A stretch of 41,758 nucleotides of DNA from Oscillospiraceae bacterium (GCA_017466885.1 JAFTTH010000018.1:1-41758), one strand, 5' to 3'. Shown: positions 7,931-16,268, numbered from the stretch's first letter. Program-made: numbers and translations. Notes: generated by a model from the letters alone, not told the origin.

Positions 7931-8659
7931 ATGAATTATAAAGATATTATTTTAGAACAACATATTGAAGATTATAAAGAACAACACAAAATTTTTTACC
8001 ATACATTAAGTTCCATGATTTATGATGTGGCTTTTTTGCAAACTGCTTATGATTTACAAAATTGGGAAATTCATCACGACTTTATAACTCTAAAAATGTT
8101 GTATAGAAATGTTTTTGAGAATTTAATTATAAAGGTATATAGGTGCTTTTTTGACCATGGTAATAGTAGCACTAATATATTAAGTTTTAAAAATAAAGTT
8201 TTGGGGTTGTTTTTAAGAGAAGAATACCGCCAATATGTAAAAGACAACATTACTCAATTACCTATCGAATCAAAAGAGTTTAAAGAAAAAATTAAAGAAT
8301 TGAGGAACAACTATTACTCCATAAGGAATGGTTATATCGGCCATAGATTATTGAACGCATCTGATAATGCAGTTGTGGATTTAAAAGATATAAAACAATT
8401 AGTAGAATATGGTTGCGAACTATTACAAGCATTAAGTTTTGAACCTAGCGATTTTTATTCTTTTGCAGAGGGCGACGGCGTTGATTTCTCAAAAGAAATT
8501 GAAACTACGAAATCGATATCGTATAATTTTATAATGCATTCCTTTTTAACATCAAGTTACATAACTAAAATTGAATGTGAAATTGATGAACTGTGTCCTA
8601 AAGATATAAGAGAACGATTAGAAGAAATTATACAAGAATTAAACGCTTTTAGAGACTAA
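7931..8659 (+). CDS. HEPN-motif protein, possible defence or toxin RNase
   Basis: A 242-residue, helix-rich, AT-rich protein. Around residues 132-138 it reads RNGYIGH, which fits the catalytic HEPN ribonuclease signature R-[N/H/D]-x4-H, and it sits in the expected helical context (LRNNYYSIRNGYIGHRLL). HEPN proteins are commonly RNases of abortive-infection and toxin-antitoxin systems; the layout recalls AbiU2-like HEPN proteins, but that is inference. ATG 7931 lacks a clear Shine-Dalgarno sequence. An in-frame GTG at 7901, inside the end of the preceding gene and with GCGGAG just upstream, would make the pair translationally coupled and add ten residues. No separate antitoxin gene is seen. 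Confidence 0.65.
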   Translation: MNYKDIILEQHIEDYKEQHKIFYHTLSSMIYDVAFLQTAYDLQNWEIHHDFITLKMLYRNVFENLIIKVYRCFFDHGNSSTNILSFKNKVLGLFLREEYRQYVKDNITQLPIESKEFKEKIKELRNNYYSIRNGYIGHRLLNASDNAVVDLKDIKQLVEYGCELLQALSFEPSDFYSFAEGDGVDFSKEIETTKSISYNFIMHSFLTSSYITKIECEIDELCPKDIRERLEEIIQELNAFRD

Positions 8660-8700
8660 AATAAAGATTAAGCAATTACTTATAGATAATTATATTTTAT

Positions 8701-9450
8701 ATGAGTTCGGACCCCGAAAAAATCAGGGTCCGAATATTTTGTATTAAGATAGAAACATACTTCCTTACGAAGTGTCTCCTTTGCAATCTCCTTTTGGTGG
8801 TTGCCGTTTGCCTTTTGAATTACTGCTATATGAGCCAGGGATATGCCTTCTTTTTCAAGTGCACTGCCAGCATTGGCTTTGCACTGATGGGACTGCTGAA
8901 CCTGGGATGCGCTCTCCTGACCCGTCACCCCAACCGGCCCTTTTTCTTTCTGGCGGCATTGGGGATGCTTTTGGCTCTTTTGGGAGATTGCCTGATTAAC
9001 GGCAACTTTCTTGCAGGTGCCGGGGCTTTTGCGGCAGGGCACCTTTCTTTTTTGGCAGCCTTTTGCTGCTTGGGGCGGTTCCGCCGGGCAGACCTGCTGT
9101 TCAGCCTCCTGTTTGCCCTGGGTGGAGGTGGTTTTCTCCTTTTGGATCCCGCCTTGGTTTTTCCCTCTCCCGTGATCCTGTGGGGTTGTGTTGTTTACTG
9201 TGGAATTATTTCTGTGATGGTGGGAAAGGGACTGGGGAATCTCCTGGCGCACAAATCCCCCGCGACCCTTTTGCTGGCGACTGGGGGCGTGCTTTTCTAC
9301 TTTTCCGACCTAATGCTGGTTTTGGATGGCTTTGCCCATATGGACTGGGCAAGCGAGGCCTGCATCGCCACCTATTATCCCGCCCTATGTTTGCTGGGAA
9401 TGGGGATCTTCTTTGCTGTGATTGACCGACGCGTTGCGCCCCGAAGATAA
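8701..9450 (+). CDS. YhhN/TMEM86-like membrane protein, 5' end altered
   Basis: Polytopic membrane protein with 7-8 hydrophobic segments. It shows features of the YhhN/TMEM86 (lysoplasmalogenase-like) family: a GDCLING acidic motif, AGHLSF, FSDLMLVLD and YYPAL near the end. Codon use returns to the GC-rich local style at about 8780. The open frame begins at 8701 inside a terminator-like repeat with no ribosome site, so the first 25 or so codons are probably island DNA read by chance and the native start is lost or reduced to an internal TTG/GTG. The missing start may be the stump at 6927. It may therefore be a broken gene. Family call moderate, start unknown. Confidence 0.6.
   Translation: MSSDPEKIRVRIFCIKIETYFLTKCLLCNLLLVVAVCLLNYCYMSQGYAFFFKCTASIGFALMGLLNLGCALLTRHPNRPFFFLAALGMLLALLGDCLINGNFLAGAGAFAAGHLSFLAAFCCLGRFRRADLLFSLLFALGGGGFLLLDPALVFPSPVILWGCVVYCGIISVMVGKGLGNLLAHKSPATLLLATGGVLFYFSDLMLVLDGFAHMDWASEACIATYYPALCLLGMGIFFAVIDRRVAPRR
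8706..8740. terminator. Terminator-like inverted repeat at the end of the AT-rich island
   Basis: TTCGGACCC (8706-8714) pairs with GGGTCCGAA (8726-8734), followed by TATTTT. It would end the island transcript and coincides with the 5' end of the next open frame, arguing that the ATG at 8701 is not a real start. Confidence 0.6.
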
Positions 9451-9456
9451 AAAGAA

Positions 9457-9501
9457 CCCTTGCGGTTGGACAGATTTTCGTCCCGCCGCAAGGGCTTTTT
9501 T
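9457..9501 (+). terminator. Rho-independent terminator after the YhhN-like gene
   Basis: CCCTTGCGG (9457-9465) pairs with CCGCAAGGG (9486-9494) and is followed by C and six T. Confidence 0.8.
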
Positions 9502-9519
9502 GTTTTTGTATTATTATCG

Positions 9520-9993
9520 TCATTGGGGATGCTTTTGAAGATAATCCTCCAGAATCGCCGCCGCGATTCCCACTAGCTCGCCGCAGGGCCGCTTTTGATA
9601 GTAGGCCTCGGTGCGCGCCTCGGGGATGGGGGAATCCTTCCCCTCTCCCAGTCCCAAAAGCACCCGGCAGATAATGGAACCATTCTCCTCCTCAAAGGCA
9701 TTGGCAAGGGTCTGGATCCGCTGATAAAGCTCCTTTTTTCCTTCCGAATCCCGGGGGTCATCATATCCGTAAAGGAGACCGACCACCATAAACATTCCGC
9801 TGACAGCGCCGCAGACCTCCCGCAACCGGCCCATTCCGCCTCCGAAGGAGGAACTGAGCATCAGTGCAGTTTTTCGGTCGATACCATACCGGTCCTCGAA
9901 GGCGAGAAAGACCGACTGGGCGCAGTTATACCCCTCGTGAAAGAGAACCATAGCTTTTTGAGCGTAAGCGCTGGATTCTATGCAGACAGACAT
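9520..9993 (-). CDS. C_GCAxxG_C_C family redox-type protein
   Basis: 157-residue cytosolic protein with the spaced cysteine pattern that names this family: GYNCAQSV at about residues 21-28, FGGGMGRLREVCGAVSG at about 50-66, then later cysteines near the C terminus (ICRVLLG and CGELVG). Family members are thought to bind a metal or redox centre, but no activity is established to my knowledge. GGAGGAAT precedes the ATG at 9993. It lies 20 nt downstream of the M42 peptidase gene and is probably co-transcribed with it. Confidence 0.85.
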   Translation of the reverse strand: MSVCIESSAYAQKAMVLFHEGYNCAQSVFLAFEDRYGIDRKTALMLSSSFGGGMGRLREVCGAVSGMFMVVGLLYGYDDPRDSEGKKELYQRIQTLANAFEEENGSIICRVLLGLGEGKDSPIPEARTEAYYQKRPCGELVGIAAAILEDYLQKHPQ

Positions 9994-10013
9994 TTCTATT
10001 CCTCCTCCAAGCC

Positions 10014-11033
10014 TTAGGCGTTTTCCTCGATCAGCGCCTCGGCCAACCGATATACAGCCAGGATATCCTCCTCCGAGGCAACGCAGGAGGCGGTGTGGAT
10101 ATACCGGCAGGGGACAGATACTGCAAGGGTCTTGACTCCGCCCCGGCTTTTATGGATTGCACCGGCGTCATTTCCGCCCGCCACGGCAAGCTTCCGCTGG
10201 CAAGGGATCTCCTTTTTGCGGGCGACCTCCTCGGCCTCCCGCAAAAACTCCTTATCATAGATGGTGGCACGGTCCATAAAGGAGAGAACGGCGCCTCCTC
10301 CCACCCGACAGACCGCCTCATCCGCGGGAGTGCCGGCCAGATCCGAGGCGGTAGTGCCCTCCAGAACGATGGCTTTTTCGGGGGCAACGGTAAAGGCTGC
10401 GGCCTCTGCACCCCGCAGACCCACCTCCTCGCAGGTGACGAAGGTAAACCAAACGTCGCAGGGGAGGGGTTTGCGGCAAAGCTCCACCATCACGGCACAG
10501 CCGACCCGGTCATCCAAAGCGCGGGATGCAATCAGTCCCTTGCCGAAGGGCATAAAGGGCTCGTCAAAGCAGGCGGTATCCCCGGGGGTGACCTGCTGTT
10601 CAGCGGTGGCTTTATCCTTGGCGCCAATGTCGATGACCATATCGTCAATCTCGGGGAGATTTTCCCGCTCACTGCCCTTTTGCAGGTGGATGGGCTTTGC
10701 CGAGATCACGCCGGGCAGCCCCTTGGGGCCCACCGTCACCCGGCGGCCCAGCACGGCGGTGGAGATGATTCCACCCACAGCAGAAAACCGCAGGGTACCG
10801 TCCTCCCGGATTCCGGTGATGATAAATCCGACCTCATCCATATGGGCAGAGACCATCAGCTTCGCCTTGCCGGGGGTTGCACCCTTCTTAAAAACGATCA
10901 GGTTGCCCATGGGGTCAACGGAGGTTGCACAGTCAGAGCCCAGCATTCCGCGGATCCCTTCCCGGACAGCGTCCTCCTCTCCGCTGACACCTCGCAGCGC
11001 ACAAAGCTGACGGAGTGTTTGCATCAGTTCCAT
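10014..11033 (-). CDS. M42-family metallo-aminopeptidase
   Basis: Zinc/cobalt aminopeptidase of family M42 (glutamyl aminopeptidase/PepA-Ysd type), usually a cytosolic dodecamer that trims short peptides. The 339 residues include the metal ligands in SAHMDEVGF (H-x-D), SRALDDRVG (bridging Asp), the CEEVGLRGA general-base Glu pair, an Asp ligand region and the final His ligand in CRYIHTASC. The start is ATG 11033 (MELMQTLRQ), preceded by AAAGGAAG at 9 nt; the longer frame to 11084 has no ribosome site. It heads a two-gene unit with the cysteine-rich protein downstream. Confidence 0.92.
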   Translation of the reverse strand: MELMQTLRQLCALRGVSGEEDAVREGIRGMLGSDCATSVDPMGNLIVFKKGATPGKAKLMVSAHMDEVGFIITGIREDGTLRFSAVGGIISTAVLGRRVTVGPKGLPGVISAKPIHLQKGSERENLPEIDDMVIDIGAKDKATAEQQVTPGDTACFDEPFMPFGKGLIASRALDDRVGCAVMVELCRKPLPCDVWFTFVTCEEVGLRGAEAAAFTVAPEKAIVLEGTTASDLAGTPADEAVCRVGGGAVLSFMDRATIYDKEFLREAEEVARKKEIPCQRKLAVAGGNDAGAIHKSRGGVKTLAVSVPCRYIHTASCVASEEDILAVYRLAEALIEENA

Positions 11034-11097
11034 AACGATCTTCCTTTCTATGCCGCCAAGCCGGCGGCGGATATGGTAAAACATGGGGGTAGGGGAT

Positions 11098-11318
11098 GTT
11101 CCATGATAAAGGAAAAGTCCCGTTTGCGGTGGTTGAAATTTTTGCCTTGCGGTAGCTTGAAAAATATTTTAGCTGTGCACAAACTTTTAACTTGTTGCAT
11201 TTTCTTTGATGCGATTGTTTTCAACTTTCTTTCCGCAAAGAAAGTTGAGTAAAGAAGGCGTACGGGAAGGGGGAGTTCCATAATAAAGGAAAGCCCCGTT
11301 TGCGGTACCCGAAATTTT
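11098..11318. repeat. Diverged direct repeat, two copies 177 nt apart
   Basis: 11098-11141 and 11275-11318 share GTTCCAT-ATAAAGGAAA, then a CCCGTTTGCGGT core, then GAAATTTT, with scattered differences between them. A perfect 11-bp hairpin (CAACTTTCTTT, loop CCGC, 11222-11247) lies between the copies. Confidence 0.7.
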
Positions 11319-11560
11319 CTATCCTCGCATAAGCTCGGGAAAATATAAAAGTCGCCAATCTCGCGAAGTTTTCAAAGAAAACTTCGTCAAACAGCCGCTT
11401 GCGGCTGTGACACACCAGCTTATTGCTCCCTTTCTCCGCCACTGGCGGCGGTCGCAAACGCTACCCCCTCCCCAAAACCCCACCCTATTAAAACGGCCGA
11501 GGGATTTCCTCCCTCGGACTCCCTCCGGGGAGTCCGGGATGAAGTGCCATAAGGTTGGCA
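11222..11560. repeat. Cluster of perfect stem-loops
   Basis: Successive hairpins: CAACTTTCTTT/AAAGAAAGTTG (11222-11247), CGAAGTTTTC/GAAAACTTCG (about 11364-11386), CAGCCGC/GCGGCTG (about 11392-11407), CCGAGGGA/TCCCTCGG (about 11498-11518) and GGACTCCC/GGGAGTCC (about 11516-11535). None has a terminator-like T run, and no gene is near enough to use them all. Confidence 0.65.
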
Positions 11561-11620
11561 GATTCCTTGGCCTCTTTCGCGGCGAAAGTCTATGCTTTCC
11601 ATCGTGTGTGTCCATTAGGT

Positions 11621-11885
11621 TGCATTGACAACCGCAAGGCAGAGAGTGTCTTTAGGGTCTTATACGGTTCTGCGAGGACGAAGCTGATATTAACTGACCA
11701 TGTGTGAAGTAGTCGTCCCGTGAGGGAGTGAATATTACCTGCATTCAGGTGCTTGGTCACCACGTCGGGGGGATTCTTAAGGGGCGGAGCCCCTTATGTG
11801 TGTGAATGGGGTTTGGGGAAACGGCGTAACGTTTCCCCAAAGGTTCTTTGCTTCCTTTCTTGGTTTCAAGAAAGGAAGGTATTTC
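11621..11885 (+). repeat. Dispersed structured element, copy A
   Basis: Nearly identical to the reverse complement of 41480-41747; about 155 nt from 11651 to 11805 differ at only seven places by eye. Visible structure: ACCTG/CAGGT hairpin (11737-11750), TAAGGGGC/GCCCCTTA hairpin (11778-11796), and a 12-bp stem TTTGGGGAAACG/CGTTTCCCCAAA with loop GCGTAA (11812-11841). A perfect 12-bp stem CTTCCTTTCTTG with loop GTTT follows (11851-11878). The third stem has a different sequence but the same pairing and loop in copy B. No open frame is shared. Confidence 0.75.
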
Positions 11886-12053
11886 TCCCTTTGTACCCCC
11901 GAGTTTATTCAAGGTTAGAAAATTCTGGGCACCGCAAACGGAAGGCGTAACGCTCCCCCGGAACTTCTTTGCTTCCTTTCTTGGTTTCAAGAAAGGAAGA
12001 TAGTTCCTCCTTTTGCACAGTTAGAAAATTTCGGATACCGCAAAAAGCGGGGG
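11823..12053 (+). repeat. Tandem repeat, about 121-nt period, two units
   Basis: Unit 1 from 11823 and unit 2 from 11944 both run GGCGTAACG, then TTCTTTG, then the perfect 28-nt hairpin (11851-11878 and 11972-11999). Both then continue with a TAGAAAATT segment and an ACCGCAAA end. The right end of element A is thus duplicated; unit 2 lacks the left arm of the GCGTAA-loop stem. Confidence 0.7.
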
Positions 12054-12085
12054 CAAGACTTACCCACATTCTGTTCCCCTGCGGG

Positions 12086-12125
12086 AAAATCAAACGGGCA
12101 GGCGACGGTGGCCGCCTCCTGCCCG
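12086..12125 (-). terminator. Probable terminator of proS
   Basis: CGGGCAGG (12095-12102) pairs with CCTGCCCG (12118-12125). On the minus strand it is followed by GTTTGATTTT, a weak U-rich tail. Confidence 0.6.
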
Positions 12126-12132
12126 CATAGGA

Positions 12133-13572
12133 TCAGTATTGTCTTCCAAATACAACGTGATGCTTGGCAGGCTTGCCGCAAACCACGCAAACATCCGAGA
12201 TCTGCTCCTCGTCAAAGGGGATGCACCGGGACTTGACTCCGCCGGTATCTTCCTTGATCTTGGTCTCGCAGGCCTCGTCGCCGCACCACATCGCGTTGAT
12301 GTACCCCGATTTTTCCTTGGCAATGGCAAGGAACTCGTCGTAATCGTGGGCAGTGTAGGTGCGGTTTTTCAGGTTCTCCAGAGCGCGATTGTAAAGAGAA
12401 TCGTGGATGTTATCCAGCATTTCGGCAACGGTATCGGCAAGACCCTCCAAGGAAACGGTGGTTTTCTCTCCGGTATCCCGCCGGACCAACACGCAAACAC
12501 CCTGCTCAATATCTCTCGGCCCCAGTTCAATCCGGAGGGGAACGCCTTTCATTTCGTACTCACTGAACTTCCAGCCGGGAGAGTTGTCGGTGGCATCCAG
12601 CTTGATGCGGAAGCGCTCCTTCAGAGAAGCGGCAACCTCCTCCGCCTTCTCCAGCACACCGCCCTTATGCATTGCAATGGGAACGATTACCGCCTGGATG
12701 GGAGCAACGCGGGGCGGCAGAACGAGACCGCTGTCATCCCCGTGGGTCATAATAATGGCGCCGATCATCCGGGTGGAAACGCCCCAGGAGGTCTGGTGGG
12801 GATATTGGAGGGTATTATCCCGTCCGGAGAAACGGATATTGAAGGCGCGGGCAAAGCCGTCCCCAAAATAGTGGGAGGTACCGCCCTGCAGGGCAACACC
12901 GTTATGCATCATCGGCTCGACGGTATAAGTCGCCTCAGCGCCGGCAAACTTTTCTTTTTCGGTCTTCTGTCCCCAAACAACGGGGATTGCCAGAGTCTCT
13001 TTATAAAAGTCACGGTAGACCTCCAGCATCCGGAGAGTCTCCGCCTTGGCTTCCTCGGCGGTTTCGTGCATGGTGTGGCCTTCCTGCCAGAGGAATTCTG
13101 CCGACCGGAGGAAGGGACGGGTGGTCTTTTCCCACCGCACCACCGAGCACCACTGGTTATAAAGCTTGGGCAGATCCCGGTAAGAGTTGATGATCTTGGC
13201 GTAATGCTCGCAGAAGAGGGTCTCGGAGGTAGGACGGACGCAAAGCCGCTCCGCCAGCTTCTCTCCACCGCCGTGGGTCACCCAGGCAACCTCGGGAGCA
13301 AACCCTTCCACGTGGTCCTTCTCCTTCTGCAGAAGGCTCTCGGGGATGAACATCGGCATATAAACATTTTCGTGGCCGGTGGCCTTGAAGCGGGCATCCA
13401 GATCCTTCTGAATGTTTTCCCAGATTGCATAACCGTAAGGACGGATGACCATACAGCCCTTAACGCTGGAATAGTCTACCAGCTCGGTCTTTTTGACAAC
13501 GTCAGTATACCATCTTGCAAAGTCGGTATCCCGGGAGGTGATCTCCTCTACCATCTTTTTCTGTTCACTCAT
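12133..13572 (-). CDS. proS: Prolyl-tRNA synthetase, type 3 (archaeal/eukaryotic-like)
   Basis: Class II synthetase charging tRNA-Pro in the cytosol. The 479 residues match the short ProS form without the inserted editing domain. Class II motifs are visible: YGYAIWENI (motif 1 region), RPTSETLF and the motif 2 stretch [22 protein letters not shown], and [11 protein letters not shown] with motif 3 [20 protein letters not shown]-terminal zinc-binding-like domain with cysteines (MWCGDEAC and [10 protein letters not shown]) ends in Tyr, as this subtype usually does. GAGGAG precedes ATG 13572. It is the last gene of a minus-strand run that starts near 16.2 kb. Confidence 0.96.
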   Translation of the reverse strand: MSEQKKMVEEITSRDTDFARWYTDVVKKTELVDYSSVKGCMVIRPYGYAIWENIQKDLDARFKATGHENVYMPMFIPESLLQKEKDHVEGFAPEVAWVTHGGGEKLAERLCVRPTSETLFCEHYAKIINSYRDLPKLYNQWCSVVRWEKTTRPFLRSAEFLWQEGHTMHETAEEAKAETLRMLEVYRDFYKETLAIPVVWGQKTEKEKFAGAEATYTVEPMMHNGVALQGGTSHYFGDGFARAFNIRFSGRDNTLQYPHQTSWGVSTRMIGAIIMTHGDDSGLVLPPRVAPIQAVIVPIAMHKGGVLEKAEEVAASLKERFRIKLDATDNSPGWKFSEYEMKGVPLRIELGPRDIEQGVCVLVRRDTGEKTTVSLEGLADTVAEMLDNIHDSLYNRALENLKNRTYTAHDYDEFLAIAKEKSGYINAMWCGDEACETKIKEDTGGVKSRCIPFDEEQISDVCVVCGKPAKHHVVFGRQY

Positions 13573-13615
13573 CTGAAACGAATCTCCTCTGTCTTTTCTT
13601 TGGGTGGGTTTCCCC

Positions 13616-14377
13616 TTATCCTATGGCGATCAGCTGATCCATAACCGCCTTTTCTGCTTCGAATTTGGCCTTCTGTTCCTCGGTAACGCCCTCTGCATCG
13701 GTATCAAAGTACCGCATAATCACGAAAAGGTCTTTCTTGAGCTCGATTCCGGCATCCTTGAGGAATTTGGTATCCTTCAGATAATAGCCCTGTTTTTTAA
13801 CGAAGGGATTATCGGGATAGAGCTTTTCCAAATCGGCAAAGCCATACTGGATCTCTCCGAAGCTTGCCTTGAAGGTCTCCTCATCCACAATAAAAATAAT
13901 GGATTCGGTGACGGAAAGGTTTGTTACCAGCCGGGTCTGGGCGGCCATAGTATACTGATAGCTTGCCGGATCGGTGGAGAACATCAAAGAGTCCAGCAGA
14001 ACGTTGACTTCGCCGTTTCCGTCCACGTCTCCGTAAAGCTCCTCCAGCTCCTTTTCCAGCCGGTCCTGCGCATCTTCGGTCAGGGCGGCATCGGTCAGCC
14101 CCAGAATGACGATGGCATCATATTTTTCCTTGGTCAGCAGATCCACCATCAAAAAGGTGACCACCGCCACAATGGCGATTCCCACCACCACGTGCCATTT
14201 ATGGTAGAACCAGAAGTTTTGCCATTTGGTACGGTTATCCTGCTCATCATGACGGTGAAGGGGATCATCCTCATCGTCATAGGTATCGGCGCTCAGTTGG
14301 CCCTGACGCACCTGTTTGAGACGGACAAGCTCCGCCTGCTCCTGCCTGCGGCGCTCCATTTCCTCTTGGATTGACAT
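13616..14377 (-). CDS. Unknown single-pass membrane protein
   Basis: Not recognised. The 253 residues begin with a charged, helix-prone cytosolic segment ([20 protein letters not shown]). A [11 protein letters not shown] stretch and one transmembrane helix follow (about residues 62-80), then a roughly 170-residue extracytoplasmic domain rich in Asp/Glu with a [10 protein letters not shown] segment. GGAGGAG sits just before ATG 14377. It lies 20 nt downstream of the NUDIX gene and 43 nt upstream of proS, so it is probably co-transcribed with them. The shape resembles accessory membrane proteins of Clostridia with no assigned role. Confidence 0.75.
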   Translation of the reverse strand: MSIQEEMERRRQEQAELVRLKQVRQGQLSADTYDDEDDPLHRHDEQDNRTKWQNFWFYHKWHVVVGIAIVAVVTFLMVDLLTKEKYDAIVILGLTDAALTEDAQDRLEKELEELYGDVDGNGEVNVLLDSLMFSTDPASYQYTMAAQTRLVTNLSVTESIIFIVDEETFKASFGEIQYGFADLEKLYPDNPFVKKQGYYLKDTKFLKDAGIELKKDLFVIMRYFDTDAEGVTEEQKAKFEAEKAVMDQLIAIG

Positions 14378-14397
14378 TCGTCTCCTCCTTATCTCCG

Positions 14398-14820
14398 TTA
14401 CTTTCCGGCTTTTCCCGAAACGGAAAATTTCATTGCCTTCTCGATAATTTCTTTATCGTTCCCGAAGGTCAGGGAGGACTGCACCTTGGCCAGAGGCATC
14501 CAGGTAATATCGCTGATCTCCTCCTCCTGGGGGATCAGGGTGGAGGTCAAAGGCTCTGCCAGGAAGTAGACGACCTCCTTGCGGATTCCCGGCTTGGGGT
14601 TATAAACCACACTTTCCCGGAATCCCTCAATCAGGCGGACAGTCAGGCCGGTCTCCTCCCGGACTTCACGGAGAGCTGTCTGCTCTTCGGTTTCGTTCCC
14701 CTCAACGTGCCCCTTCGGGAAGGCCCAGTGGCCGCTCCGGCAGTGCTTGATGAGGAGGATCTCCCGCCCTTTGATGGAGTCTTTATAAATAATGGCTCCA
14801 CAGGACTTTTCTCTCTTCAT
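14398..14820 (-). CDS. NUDIX hydrolase (Ap4A pyrophosphatase-like)
   Basis: Cytosolic 140-residue NUDIX enzyme. The complete box G-x5-E-x7-REVxEEXGL is present from GHVEGNETEEQ to REETGL, at about residues 38-60. The preceding WAFPKGH and the start SCGAIIYK resemble asymmetric diadenosine tetraphosphate hydrolases, so a dinucleotide polyphosphate substrate is the best guess. The start is chosen at ATG 14820 (MKREKSCGAI), with AAAGGA about 11 nt upstream. The ATG at 14832 is too close to that site, and the long frame to 15003 covers the probable promoter (TATAAT complement at 14954-14959). Confidence 0.88.
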   Translation of the reverse strand: MKREKSCGAIIYKDSIKGREILLIKHCRSGHWAFPKGHVEGNETEEQTALREVREETGLTVRLIEGFRESVVYNPKPGIRKEVVYFLAEPLTSTLIPQEEEISDITWMPLAKVQSSLTFGNDKEIIEKAMKFSVSGKAGK

Positions 14821-14832
14821 ATTCAATTCCAT

Positions 14833-15063
14833 CCTTTCACGGAAGCGCCGGATTCTTTTCCGCCCGGGCAGATCCCTCTGCCTCGCTCCCGATCGCAGCT
14901 GACCGCTGCTCAAGATCCAGTTCTCCGGGCAAGCCCGGAACAATACAAATCCTATTATAACATATCTTTTCAGGAATTTCCATCCCACTTTGAAAATTCC
15001 CAATGATTTTACATTTAAGAAACAGTTTTCGCCCTTTTGGTTCCGAATCTGACATAGGTTTCT
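14833..15063. other. Intergenic leader of the NUDIX-proS unit
   Basis: No gene seen. On the minus strand a TATAAT (14954-14959) could start the NUDIX/proS transcript, with no convincing -35 box. The remainder is a GC-rich leader of about 115 nt. Confidence 0.5.
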
Positions 15064-16203
15064 TTACCAGCAGCAAAGATTCCGGGCAGTATGGGCCTTG
15101 CAGAGCTTTTCCTTCCCGCCCTCCGGCAAAAGACGGAGAATGTAGCTGCCGTTGGAGAGAATGGGCTCTCCTTGGGGGGAGAGAGTATAATCCAGCACGC
15201 CGCCGGCCAGCACCTGCAGATTCTCTCCATCCATATCACACCGCACCAGCTCCCAGTCACTGGGAATGAAACCGGGGTATTTTTCGCCCTTTTTCTCATT
15301 CTGTTTCCGGATCTGCTCGGCGTTAATGAGGTTGCCGTCAATCATCATTTTGCCGGGATCCTTCTTGGCGGCCTTGGCGTTTCCGCTCCGGAGAGGCTCC
15401 CCTGAGAAGGCCGCAGAAAAGGTATCCAGGAAGTTTCCCACCGCCCGGATAAGCCGTACCGGGGCAAGAAGCACATCCCGGGCGGTCATCCCCGGAGCTT
15501 TTGGCTGCTCGGCCGGCCGCCGGAGACAATAAAGCTTGCCATCCTTGCCGGCGAGGGGACGGAAAAAGGAGTGCCGCTCATCCTCCAGAAGGGTGACCAG
15601 CTCCTGCCGCGCCGCCGAATATCGCATAACTGCATAGGGACTCTGCCCCAGGATCGGGCCGTCCTCCGCCCGGGAAAAACCCGAGGATACAAACAAAAAA
15701 TCCCCCTGCTCTCCCACAAAGGAGGGGTCCCGGTCGGTGCAATCACCGTCGGTGAAAACGGTATAGCCCTTTTTCCCGGGGGAAAATCCGGCAATATGGC
15801 TCTCTCCGCTGGGATAGGTGATGGCGCAAAGCAGCTCCTCCCCCCTCAGGGAAAGATCCCGGAAGCCGGTGTCCAGCTCGGTGATCTGCATGATCTCATC
15901 TTCGGGGCTGCCCTGGGGCGCCTTAAAGTAGATCCCGCCCACGCCTGCGCCGGAAAAGCCGTAAACCAGGCGGTCTCCTTCCGCGGAAAGCCCTGTCAGA
16001 CGGCAGGCGTCATACTGATACGCATCGGCGCCCGCGTCGGTGCCCATAAACCGGGCTCCTGCGCCGGAGGTCTTCCACTCGGTCCGCCGGCGGATGGAAT
16101 CCCGGGTCCGCTCAAACTGCTCCACTCTCCCGCAGGAAAGGGTGCGGGGCATTCCCTCCTCCAGAAGATAAAGCTCATTTTCGGATAAGTACGCAAGCTG
16201 CAT
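15064..16203 (-). CDS. Unknown beta-propeller-like protein
   Basis: Not recognised at the family level. The 379-residue protein repeats short strands with patterns such as DRLVYGFSG, EELLCAITY, GDFLFVSSG, GKLYCLRR and GEPILSNG, reminiscent of TolB/WD40-like propellers. There is no signal peptide or transmembrane helix, so it is probably cytosolic. A lysine-rich, low-complexity insert lies at about residues 265-300. The start is ATG 16203, preceded by GGGAGGCC; a TTG one codon earlier is less likely. It has its own promoter. Confidence 0.65.
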   Translation of the reverse strand: MQLAYLSENELYLLEEGMPRTLSCGRVEQFERTRDSIRRRTEWKTSGAGARFMGTDAGADAYQYDACRLTGLSAEGDRLVYGFSGAGVGGIYFKAPQGSPEDEIMQITELDTGFRDLSLRGEELLCAITYPSGESHIAGFSPGKKGYTVFTDGDCTDRDPSFVGEQGDFLFVSSGFSRAEDGPILGQSPYAVMRYSAARQELVTLLEDERHSFFRPLAGKDGKLYCLRRPAEQPKAPGMTARDVLLAPVRLIRAVGNFLDTFSAAFSGEPLRSGNAKAAKKDPGKMMIDGNLINAEQIRKQNEKKGEKYPGFIPSDWELVRCDMDGENLQVLAGGVLDYTLSPQGEPILSNGSYILRLLPEGGKEKLCKAHTARNLCCW

Positions 16204-16239
16204 CAAAAGGCCTCCCTTACAGAAAAAAGTTCTCTCTTG

Positions 16240-16268
16240 AGTATACCATACTTTCCCCTGCGTGACAA
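16240..16268 (-). promoter_or_regulatory. Promoter of the beta-propeller-like gene
   Basis: Minus-strand TTGTCA, 17 nt, TATACT, lying 37 nt upstream of the ATG at 16203. Confidence 0.75.

Larger units (their letters stand above)
11034..12132. other. About 1.1 kb non-coding region packed with hairpins and repeats
   Basis: No plausible gene in either strand. The stretch holds a diverged direct repeat (11098 and 11275), a run of perfect stem-loops (11222-11590), copy A of a dispersed structured element (11621-11885), a 121-nt-period tandem repeat (11823-12053) and the proS terminator. Each is listed separately. Confidence 0.8.

Noticed and set aside
11621..11885. Group II intron or rRNA fragment
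   Set aside because: No domain V-like sequence or GTGCG-type 5' end is visible, and no similarity to rRNA was recognised.
11300..12000. Small open frames in the 11.1-12.1 kb region
   Set aside because: They cross perfect hairpins, lack ribosome sites and change frame between repeat copies.
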